A DNA stretch of 64,000 nucleotides from Bacteroidetes bacterium GWF2_38_335 (GTDB lineage Bacteria; Bacteroidota; Bacteroidia; Bacteroidales; GWF2-38-335): contig MEOH01000010.1 in the NCBI GenBank assembly GCA_001769535.1, positions 62,001 through 126,000 on the forward strand, read 5' to 3'. Shown here piece by piece: positions 16,522 to 23,018 of the stretch; the stretch's first letter is position 1; each line of letters opens with the position of its first letter. Below the pieces are notes generated by a model. That model worked only from the letters and a program-made list of their open reading frames with translations. It ran no database searches and had not been told where the DNA came from. A program made the translations under genes and the position numbers.

Positions 16522-17247
16522 ATGAAATATTTAACCGGTGTATTTTTATTAATAGTAATATTTGCCATAAACAGCAAAGCCCAGGATACATTGTACATAT
16601 ACCAGTCAGGCGAAGTAGTAGTCAAACGGGCTGTTAGTGACATAGACAGCATTATTTTCTATCAGCCCGCCATACCCGAAACAATAACCGATATCGAAGG
16701 CAATATTTACATAGTCGTGACCATAGGAACCCAAAAATGGATGGCTGAGAATTTAGCAACCACCCACTTGAATGATGGCACGGAAATACCTAGTATTATT
16801 AATAGTACCTTTCCGTCGTATTTATATTATAATGATGATTCAGTTGCAAATGCAGCAACTTATGGTGTTTTATATAATTGGCCGGCAGCTAATTCTGGAA
16901 ATCTTTGCCCCTCAGGATGGCATGTGCCTACCGATGCTGAATGGACAGTGCTCACAAATTACCTTGGTGGTTTGACTGTAGCAGGAGGTAAAATGAAAGA
17001 AACCGGAACAGCCCACTGGAATAGTCCGAATGCCGGAGCAACTAACGAATCTGGATTTTCAGCCAGACCAGGAGGCCGGTTCGCAACAGGATTTGCTAAT
17101 ATGGGAGTTGAAGGAAATTGGTGGTCAAGTACAGAAGATTCATCAAGCACAGCATGGATGAGGTTAATTACCTCTTTTATGGACGATGTCAGCAGAAGTT
17201 CTAATAACAAAGTCTTTTTCTTATCAGTCAGGTGTATTGAAGATTAA
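16522..17247 (+). CDS. FISUMP-domain secreted protein
   Basis: 241 residues with a signal peptide ending near NSKAQ. After a short N-terminal strand-rich stretch (DTLYIYQSGEVVVKRAVSDI), residues about 65-240 form a Fibrobacter succinogenes major paralogous (FISUMP) domain: IGTQKWMAENL, YGVLYNWPAA, LCPSGWHVPTDAEW, GFSARPGGRF, NWWSSTE and a final VRCIED. These domains resemble C-type-lectin or formylglycine-enzyme-like folds and occur in surface proteins of Bacteroidota and Fibrobacteres; biochemical roles are not established. No C-terminal T9SS domain is present, unlike the neighbour. It is probably co-transcribed with the small T9SS protein before it. Confidence 0.85.
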   Translation: MKYLTGVFLLIVIFAINSKAQDTLYIYQSGEVVVKRAVSDIDSIIFYQPAIPETITDIEGNIYIVVTIGTQKWMAENLATTHLNDGTEIPSIINSTFPSYLYYNDDSVANAATYGVLYNWPAANSGNLCPSGWHVPTDAEWTVLTNYLGGLTVAGGKMKETGTAHWNSPNAGATNESGFSARPGGRFATGFANMGVEGNWWSSTEDSSSTAWMRLITSFMDDVSRSSNNKVFFLSVRCIED

Positions 17248-17318
17248 AATCGGGAATTACTTAATAATAAAAAACAACTTGAAAAAGGGGCGCTGTTTCA
17301 TTTGCATTTATCTACTCC

Positions 17319-17523
17319 GCCCCAAAGGGGCCCAAGCACCAGCACAGGGAACCGCCCTGTGAAAAAAGACATTAAAGGGCGCGAGAATTGAAAATCATAC
17401 AGGTAATTAAGCTCATTCAGAAGAAAATTTTCGAAAAACTCCGAAGGAGTTCCCCAACCATTGCCACGGATTTCAATCCGTGGGCGTGCCCTTGATAATT
17501 ATTATGAATAATGATAATCAAGG
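17319..17523. repeat. Cluster of short perfect palindromes (REP/MITE-like)
   Basis: The non-coding gap between the FISUMP and ORF6N genes holds a run of perfect short inverted repeats: GCCCC-AAA-GGGGC (17319-17331), CACAGGG/CCCTGTG (17343-17361), AACTCC-GAA-GGAGTT (17437-17451), CCACGGATT/AATCCGTGG with a 2-base loop (17464-17483) and CCTTGAT/ATCAAGG (17490-17523). A related set occurs at 50.8-51.1 kb, where the first two motifs appear in reverse order. They are G+C-rich compared with the surroundings. They look like dispersed extragenic palindromes. Confidence 0.7.
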
Positions 17524-17540
17524 CCATGCAAAAGCGGCCA

Positions 17541-17548
17541 TACCTTTG
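17541..17548 (+). promoter_or_regulatory. Perfect -7 element directly before a hairpin
   Basis: TACCTTTG matches the Bacteroidota -7 consensus TAnnTTTG. The A6TCCC...GGGAT6 hairpin starts 10 bases further on, so any transcript would meet a terminator-like structure at once. No -33 TTTG is visible. Confidence 0.3.
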
Positions 17549-17557
17549 TGCCTGGCC

Positions 17558-17588
17558 AAAAAATCCCAATTTAAAACAGGGATTTTTT
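17558..17588. terminator. Bidirectional terminator-like hairpin
   Basis: A 10-bp perfect stem, AAAAAATCCC (17558-17567) and GGGATTTTTT (17579-17588), around an 11-base loop. The T-run follows on either strand. It would end transcription coming from the FISUMP gene region. Confidence 0.6.
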
Positions 17589-17670
17589 AGATGAAAAGAA
17601 AAAAGAAACATAAAATCACCTCTTATTTTTACGAATAATAAATATAATTTAGTTAATAAAAGAAATTTAT

Positions 17671-17678
17671 TAATTTTG
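17671..17678 (+). promoter_or_regulatory. -7 element for the ORF6N gene
   Basis: TAATTTTG fits TAnnTTTG. It lies 18 bases before the ATG at 17696 and overlaps the alternative GTG at 17678, which supports the later ATG as the start. Confidence 0.45.
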
Positions 17679-17695
17679 TGGATAAATATTATTTT

Positions 17696-18241
17696 ATGAA
17701 AGAGGATAAGATGATTTTACGAGAAGCTATAATAGCAAGTAAAATCATTACTATTAGAGATGAAAAGGTAATACTTGATGTTCATTTGGCTGAACTATAT
17801 GAAGTTGAAACAAGGGTTTTAAAACAAGCTGTGCGTAGGAACAAAGATCGGTTTCCATACGATTTCATGTATGAACTTACTGATGCTGAAATAGATGAAA
17901 TGGTATCACAAAATGTGATACCTTCTAAAAGACATTTTGGCGGTGCTGTTCCTTTTGCTTTTACAGAAAATGGTGTTGCTATGCTTTCAAGTGTCCTTAA
18001 TAGTAAAAAAGCAATTGAAGTTAATATTTCAATAATGCGAACTTTTACAATTTTAAGAAAAATGATTTTGCTAAATAAAGATATCATGGAGGAAATAAAT
18101 AAAATCAGAAAGCAAATGCAGGAACAGGGCCATAACATCATGCTGATTTTTCAGTACCTCAAGCAATTTGAAGAAAGCAAACAGCAAAAAACAGAACAAG
18201 AAAATCGGAAAAGAATAGGATTTAAAACAGACCCTAACTAA
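17696..18241 (+). CDS. ORF6N domain DNA-binding protein
   Basis: 181 residues from the ATG at 17696; a GTG at 17678 overlaps the predicted promoter, and an ATG at 17711 is also possible. Residues about 10-95 form an ORF6N (KilA-N-associated) domain: ILDVHLAELYEVETRVLKQAVRRN, then RFPYDFMYELT, then FTENGVAMLSSVLNS. The C-terminal third is a coiled-coil-like helical tail rich in Lys, Gln and Glu. ORF6N proteins come from phage and plasmid gene pools (phage antirepressor relatives) and are common as solitary genes in Bacteroidota genomes. Molecular role is unclear; DNA binding is assumed from the family. It converges on the next gene with an 8-base overlap of the 3' ends. Confidence 0.85.
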   Translation: MKEDKMILREAIIASKIITIRDEKVILDVHLAELYEVETRVLKQAVRRNKDRFPYDFMYELTDAEIDEMVSQNVIPSKRHFGGAVPFAFTENGVAMLSSVLNSKKAIEVNISIMRTFTILRKMILLNKDIMEEINKIRKQMQEQGHNIMLIFQYLKQFEESKQQKTEQENRKRIGFKTDPN

Positions 18242-19277
18242 CCTCAACCCCGGTCAATGTCTTCATCATATCCTTAAACTCCGCCAACAAAATCTGATAG
18301 TTGCTCAGCGTTCTTAAATCACATTTTTCGGTTACCTCTGTTCCTACATACATCAGCAGGTCTGATCGGAACTTAGTGTAAAGAAAAATATCCTTTTTTA
18401 TATCAAACTTTTCCTTGTTGTCAAGGATTTCTGAGTTTGTATCTATAATAAGTGGTGATAAATTCAGATAATCTTCAATAGATTTGATGTTTTTCATTAA
18501 AAGCACTGAGCGGCTCTCTGCATAATTTGGCTCATTTAGTTCCTGTGCCTTAAAATCTGAATCGGAACTGTTCAACAGGTCTATCACATGATGAAACATG
18601 GCTTGCTGATTTTTTGGCTTGATAACCTTTATTTCACGCACCGAAACCAACTTGTATTTTGCGAAAAATGAAATTCGTTGTAATATGAAAGTGAGCTTTT
18701 CTTCATATTCAACACACCTTTTTTCAATTTCTTCCTGTGTCAGATTGATCTGGTAATGACCTATCTCATTTCTTTCAGGGACCCAGAAATCAAGTGCATT
18801 ATAAAAGTTTTTATCGAAATTTTCCTTGATCTCCGGTATAAACCATTCTGTGTTTTTTTCATTGAAAATATTGCCGATGGCTCTGATCATCCAGGTGAAA
18901 TTGCCCATGCTCAATACCAAAAACCTTCCTGAAAAATCTTTGGCGAAGGACTCCGGAATCTCAATGTTCCCCTTCACTTTTTCCTTCCAAAGCTGCGATA
19001 ACATTACAAAACTGGTGAACTGCATGGTTCTTTCAATGGTCTTGAAAATCTGGTCTAATCGCATACGGTCAAGCTGCCGCATTGAAGCAGAAAAAAGTCT
19101 CCTCAGTTCAACCCCAATGGGCCAGGGGTAATTTTTGATGATCAAATCGCCCAAAACCCTGTAATCTGCAACTTCATCGTCCTCATCATCTGCTATCAGA
19201 TGCTTTTGTAATGCCGGCCTGTGTTTCACCATTTCGTCAAACACCTTCCTGATCATATCTTCGTTTATTACAGCCAT
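18234..19277 (-). CDS. Unknown protein with an R-x4-H (HEPN-like) motif
   Basis: 347 residues, no signal peptide or membrane helix, so cytoplasmic. It is acidic near the N-terminus (ADDEDDEVADYR at 29-40) and mostly helical by appearance. Residues 169-174 read RNEIGH, an R-N-x3-H pattern that fits the R[N/D]x4H signature of HEPN ribonucleases, placed after helix-like segments (MGNFTWMIRAIGNIF at 124-138). I do not recognise the family with confidence and the motif alone is not proof. HEPN proteins are typical toxin or abortive-infection RNases and also partners of STAND NTPases, and a STAND operon lies 5 kb away. Its dense, even sequence suggests a conserved protein rather than a spurious frame. 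Confidence 0.7.
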   Translation of the reverse strand: MAVINEDMIRKVFDEMVKHRPALQKHLIADDEDDEVADYRVLGDLIIKNYPWPIGVELRRLFSASMRQLDRMRLDQIFKTIERTMQFTSFVMLSQLWKEKVKGNIEIPESFAKDFSGRFLVLSMGNFTWMIRAIGNIFNEKNTEWFIPEIKENFDKNFYNALDFWVPERNEIGHYQINLTQEEIEKRCVEYEEKLTFILQRISFFAKYKLVSVREIKVIKPKNQQAMFHHVIDLLNSSDSDFKAQELNEPNYAESRSVLLMKNIKSIEDYLNLSPLIIDTNSEILDNKEKFDIKKDIFLYTKFRSDLLMYVGTEVTEKCDLRTLSNYQILLAEFKDMMKTLTGVEVS

Positions 19278-19392
19278 GATAATTTTCGAGAATTTATTTA
19301 TCTCAAATTTAAAAAAAATACACGAGTGTTTGAGAAATAATCAGAAAATTAATTAAATTTAACAAAAGATAATATATTGTATTAATAATTTA

Positions 19393-19400
19393 TATATTTG
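19393..19400 (+). promoter_or_regulatory. -7 element for the 19.4 kb lipoprotein gene
   Basis: TATATTTG matches TAnnTTTG exactly and lies 26 bases before the ATG. No clear TTTG at -33. Confidence 0.45.
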
Positions 19401-19426
19401 CAGAAAATTAACAAAAACATAATTAT

Positions 19427-20245
19427 ATGAGAAAAACATTTATTTTTTTGACTTTGCTGATTTCATTATCAGCTCTGTTTTCTTCCTGCAAAAAAGAAAA
19501 GGAGGAAAATCTGACTCCCGCAGAAAGCAAGTCTAATTTTGCACTATCATTTAGCAATTATTACGATGGAAATACTGAAAAAATCAGAGCGTATTTCTAT
19601 ATCGCTGAAATCCCTGAAAAGTTTCCAACGGTCATTGTTGATGGAATTACCATGAAACTGGAGATTGAACAGGGAGTTGTCGGCTTTGTTGACCTTGAAG
19701 TCAAATCAAAATACGCATATTCGATTACTATAAACGGTATAACCTATTCTGATGAAATGGTTTTTCCATCCGGGTTCTATAACGTGAAAATAAATGAAAC
19801 TGAAATTGCTGACTTTTCAATTGATTATGAGTCATTATATTATGATATTCCGAATACTTTTGAAATAACTTGGGACTATTATCCTCTGCAATATGTTAAA
19901 TGCGAATTTAACATCAGGAAGACAAATCTATCAAGTTCAGAGAATGAATATGAAAAATTCTCAGGTTATGACTTACCCTCTTTTTCTTATTCACTCAGCG
20001 ACACTGTGAATTACGAAATCACTAACATCAATGGTTGTTTGACTGCCCACAATGGAGTCGATTTTTTAGAACCCAATCCCGTTCCCAATGTTACAACTGA
20101 TTTTGGTGACGGATATGTTTTTGCAGATTGCGATTACAGAATCGGAATTTCCAAACCTTATGACTATTCTAAAACTTTAATAATACCAACCGATCCTGAG
20201 GAAAAAATCAAAAAGATTAAGGACTTCCTCAGAAAAATTAAGTAG
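19427..20245 (+). CDS. Lipoprotein of unknown function
   Basis: 272 residues. A signal peptide ends in a lipobox (LFSSC, Cys 21) followed by KKEKEE, which suits surface or periplasmic lipoproteins of Bacteroidota. The mature part is beta-rich by appearance (many Tyr, Phe, Val and Ile alternations), with segments such as VDGITMKLEIEQGVVGF and ITWDYYPLQY, and ends in a Lys-rich helix. I recognise no domain. It has its own promoter-like element upstream and a strong terminator right after the stop, so it is probably a single-gene unit. Confidence 0.7.
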   Translation: MRKTFIFLTLLISLSALFSSCKKEKEENLTPAESKSNFALSFSNYYDGNTEKIRAYFYIAEIPEKFPTVIVDGITMKLEIEQGVVGFVDLEVKSKYAYSITINGITYSDEMVFPSGFYNVKINETEIADFSIDYESLYYDIPNTFEITWDYYPLQYVKCEFNIRKTNLSSSENEYEKFSGYDLPSFSYSLSDTVNYEITNINGCLTAHNGVDFLEPNPVPNVTTDFGDGYVFADCDYRIGISKPYDYSKTLIIPTDPEEKIKKIKDFLRKIK

Positions 20246-20246
20246 T

Positions 20247-20277
20247 AAAAAAAGCGCTGATCAACGGCGCTTTTTTT
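20247..20277. terminator. Intrinsic terminator after the 19.4 kb lipoprotein gene
   Basis: An A-run and AGCGC (to 20256) pair with GCGCT and a run of seven T bases (20267-20277) across a 9-base loop, starting two bases after the stop codon. The symmetric A and T runs would let it work on both strands. Confidence 0.8.
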
Positions 20278-20285
20278 ATTATTGC

Positions 20286-20293
20286 TATTTTTG
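20286..20293 (+). promoter_or_regulatory. -7 element for the aminotransferase gene
   Basis: TATTTTTG matches TAnnTTTG and lies 17 bases before the ATG at 20311, just after the terminator. Confidence 0.45.
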
Positions 20294-20310
20294 TGTTTTA
20301 ATTTTTATCT

Positions 20311-21453
20311 ATGGACAAGTACCAAAAACCTCAGGGTTCGCTAATCAGCTTCTTCAGCAATAAGGTGAAGCAATACGGTGGAATAAATTTTGCCCAGGGA
20401 ATTCCCGGCTTTCAACCGCCTTCGCAACTGATGGAGTCGCTTAAAAATCTGACTCATTCCAATATTCACCAGTATGCGCCCGGAATTGGCAATCATAAAC
20501 TTCTTGCCTTGCTCGAAAATAATTATAGCAAAGTAGGAAACGTCGGCCTTGATAATTTTCTCATTCTTCAGGGCGCCACTGAAGCAATTTCATTGGTTTA
20601 TACCTACCTGCTAAACCTTGAAAATTCTCCCATGCAGGTGGTGGCTTTTGATCCCGTTTATGAATCTTACAACAACCTGCCTGCTATTTTTAAAAATGAT
20701 TTCACTGCGCTGAAACTGGGCCCGGATAATAAAATTGACACCGATACCCTGGAACAAACCCTGAAAAAATTTGATCGGGGAATTATTTTCCTGAATTCTC
20801 CGGGTAACCCATACGGAAGAATTATTTCAAAGGATGAGGTTATTGCTGTTCACAATCTTGCCCATAAATACAATTATTATATCATTTTTGACGCCGTTTA
20901 TAAAGATCTGTATTTTAAAAATCCACCTTATATTCCCCTTGATATTCTGGATGACCGGATTTTCTATGTCAACAGTTTTTCAAAAATGCTTTCCATCACC
21001 GGCTGGAGAATCGGTTACCTGATTTGTTCGCCTTCTCATATGAAAAAAATACGGTCAATACACGATTATATTGGTCTGTGTGCCCCGTCAATACTGCAGG
21101 AAGCCATTGCTTCTTATTTGTCAGAAAATAATTATGGTATGGAATATGTGATAGATATCAGGGAAAAATTATTAAAGTCTTTTGATCAGCTTTCCGAAAG
21201 TCTTAAAAATTACGGTTTTAAAATTCCTCCCGTTGATGGCGGCTATTTCATCTGGTCCGAACTTCCCGAAAATATGGATGATGGCTTTAAATTTTCCATT
21301 GATCTGTATGATGAGGTTAAAGTTGCCACAATTCCGGGTATCCACTTTTCATCATATGGAAAAAGATTTGTCAGATTCAATGTGGCTCGCGAAGAATCTG
21401 AACTGAACGAAGGAATTGAAAAAATTGACCTGTTCTTTAAAAACATAAAATAA
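20311..21453 (+). CDS. PLP-dependent class I/II aminotransferase
   Basis: 380 residues, the usual length for fold-type I class I/II aminotransferases. Active-site landmarks are in place: NSPGNPYG (Asn166) for PLP ring contacts, Asp194 in IIFDAVY for the pyridine nitrogen, SFSKMLSITGWRIGY with the Schiff-base Lys225, and Arg355 (KRFVRFNVA) for the substrate carboxylate. The pattern resembles the methionine/kynurenine/aromatic aminotransferase group (MtnE/YbdL-like), but the substrate cannot be fixed from sequence alone. The VanX-like gene follows after a single intervening base, so the two are co-transcribed. Confidence 0.9.
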   Translation: MDKYQKPQGSLISFFSNKVKQYGGINFAQGIPGFQPPSQLMESLKNLTHSNIHQYAPGIGNHKLLALLENNYSKVGNVGLDNFLILQGATEAISLVYTYLLNLENSPMQVVAFDPVYESYNNLPAIFKNDFTALKLGPDNKIDTDTLEQTLKKFDRGIIFLNSPGNPYGRIISKDEVIAVHNLAHKYNYYIIFDAVYKDLYFKNPPYIPLDILDDRIFYVNSFSKMLSITGWRIGYLICSPSHMKKIRSIHDYIGLCAPSILQEAIASYLSENNYGMEYVIDIREKLLKSFDQLSESLKNYGFKIPPVDGGYFIWSELPENMDDGFKFSIDLYDEVKVATIPGIHFSSYGKRFVRFNVAREESELNEGIEKIDLFFKNIK

Positions 21454-21454
21454 T

Positions 21455-22174
21455 ATGCGGATATTAATTTTAATTGCTCTTGTATTCTTTTTATCCTGTT
21501 CTGAAAAAGAAAACAACAAAATTGAGACGGAAAAGACCAGTATTGATTCTGTTTCAAACAATGATTCTGTGAGCGATGTCAACAGTTCTGCAAGCATCCC
21601 GGTTGATCATAATGGCAAAATTCCTGATACAAGTCTGGTAGATATTACAAACTTCGATGACAATATTATATTTGAGATGGTTTATTCGTCAGACAAGAAT
21701 TTTTTCAAACAGAAATTCTATGACTGTCCCAAATGCTATCTAAGGTATGAGGCAGCTTTGGCCTTGTATCAGGTGATACTAAAAATTAAAGACCGGGGCT
21801 ATAAATTGAAAATATTTGATTGTTTCAGACCTTTCAGTGTTCAGAAAAAAATGTGGGAGGTTTTGCCCAATCGTGCTTATGTTGCCGATCCTGCGCGGGG
21901 CGGCTCAATTCATAATAAGGGCGGAGCTGTCGATCTCACTCTTGCCGATAAAGAGGGAAATGAACTTAACATGGGCACTGAATTTGATCATTTCGGACCT
22001 GAGTCTGCTCACAGTTATTCTGCTTTAGATTCGACTTGTATTTCAAACAGGCACTATCTTAAATCTGTTATGGAACAATGTGGGTTTGTAGCTCTCGAAA
22101 CCGAATGGTGGCATTATACTTTTAAGAGCAGTCATAAATACACCAATGCTGATCTGATTTTTAAATGCAATTAA
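21455..22174 (+). CDS. VanX-type D-Ala-D-Ala dipeptidase, lipoprotein (M15D)
   Basis: 239 residues. Signal peptide with lipobox FFLSC (Cys 15), a Ser/Asn-rich linker to about 55, then an M15D (VanX/DdpX) domain. Zinc ligands are His153 and Asp160 in SIHNKGGAVD and His220 in ETEWWHYTF, with catalytic Glu217; Arg125 in DCFRPFSVQ matches the transition-state Arg of VanX. The enzyme splits D-alanyl-D-alanine. As a lipoprotein it should act in the periplasm on peptidoglycan-derived dipeptide for recycling or nutrition; no vanH/vanA ligase genes are nearby, so a resistance role is unlikely. It is translationally close to the aminotransferase, which might use the released amino acid (inference). Its stop codon directly abuts that of the next, convergent gene. 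Confidence 0.9.
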   Translation: MRILILIALVFFLSCSEKENNKIETEKTSIDSVSNNDSVSDVNSSASIPVDHNGKIPDTSLVDITNFDDNIIFEMVYSSDKNFFKQKFYDCPKCYLRYEAALALYQVILKIKDRGYKLKIFDCFRPFSVQKKMWEVLPNRAYVADPARGGSIHNKGGAVDLTLADKEGNELNMGTEFDHFGPESAHSYSALDSTCISNRHYLKSVMEQCGFVALETEWWHYTFKSSHKYTNADLIFKCN

Positions 22175-22924
22175 TTACCCCCTTCTTCGAAATTCCGAAC
22201 AAACCACTGCAGTGGCTGTTGAAACATTGAGCGATTCAGGCAACCTGTCTGAAAATCCTGGAATAAACAACTTTCTTTTTATTTCTTTTTCTAAACCTGG
22301 TGATATGCCTTTTCCTTCATTTCCAAATATTACCAATCCGGTTTTATCCAGATCTTCTTCGTAAATATTTTTCCCCTTTAAAAAGGTTCCCCATACATTG
22401 GCTTCTGTATCTTTAATAACCTGATTCAGATTTTTGTAAAACACCTTTACCCGAGTAAATGATCCCATGGTTGATTGAATAACCTTTGGATTGTATTGAT
22501 CTACGGAATCCTCTGAGCAAATAATGGTTTTTATCCCGAACCAGTCTGCTGTCCTGATTATCGTGCCAAAATTTCCGGGATCCTGAATAAACTCATAGCC
22601 TAATACCAACTCCTCTTTGAGCAGTGCCGGAATAAAAATACTTTCTGGCATGTCAAGAATGGCGATCACTTCTGGTGGTGTTGAAAAGGAGGTTATTTTC
22701 TTTAAACCGTCCGGACTTGCTTCAATAACTTCGGTGCTTTTATTTATCTTGTCGTTGTTGTTTTTCAACCAGTCATCTGTGGCAATTATGCTCCTGATGC
22801 TGAAATTCTCATTAAAACACTCCTGTATAACTTTATCACCCTCTGCCATAAATAACCTGCTGTCTTCTCTGTGTTTACCCTGTTTCAAAGAGTTGATGAA
22901 TTTTATTTTGTTTATGCTCAGCAT
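22175..22924 (-). CDS. TrmH/SpoU-family RNA 2'-O-methyltransferase
   Basis: 249 residues, the usual length of RlmB/TsnR-like SPOUT methyltransferases. A substrate-binding N-terminal L30e-like domain (to about 100) precedes the SpoU catalytic domain with its three motifs: FIQDPGNFGTIIRTADWFG (motif 1, Asn and Arg present), IFGNEGKGIS (motif 2) and LPESLNVSTATAVVCSEFRR (motif 3). The fold ties a trefoil knot that binds S-adenosylmethionine. It probably methylates a 2'-hydroxyl in 23S rRNA; the exact position is not predictable. It stands alone on the minus strand, converging with the VanX gene with no gap. Confidence 0.9.
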   Translation of the reverse strand: MLSINKIKFINSLKQGKHREDSRLFMAEGDKVIQECFNENFSIRSIIATDDWLKNNNDKINKSTEVIEASPDGLKKITSFSTPPEVIAILDMPESIFIPALLKEELVLGYEFIQDPGNFGTIIRTADWFGIKTIICSEDSVDQYNPKVIQSTMGSFTRVKVFYKNLNQVIKDTEANVWGTFLKGKNIYEEDLDKTGLVIFGNEGKGISPGLEKEIKRKLFIPGFSDRLPESLNVSTATAVVCSEFRRRG

Positions 22925-22987
22925 GGATTTAGATTTCCGGCAAGGTAAAAAAATAAATAAAAAACTACAAGCTAAAAATTAGTTAAG

Positions 22988-22995
22988 TATCTTTG
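22988..22995 (+). promoter_or_regulatory. -7 element for tamL
   Basis: TATCTTTG matches TAnnTTTG and lies 23 bases before the ATG at 23019. Confidence 0.5.
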
Positions 22996-23018
22996 CTGCA
23001 TTACGATTTAATATAAAT

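Noticed and set aside
17319-17523. Palindrome cluster as a tRNA or structured RNA gene
   Set aside because: No cloverleaf, no conserved T-arm or CCA end; the stems are independent short palindromes also found at 50.8 kb.
21455-22174. VanX-like gene as a vancomycin resistance locus
   Set aside because: No vanH, vanA/B ligase or vanRS genes nearby; single lipoprotein dipeptidases are common in Gram-negative bacteria.
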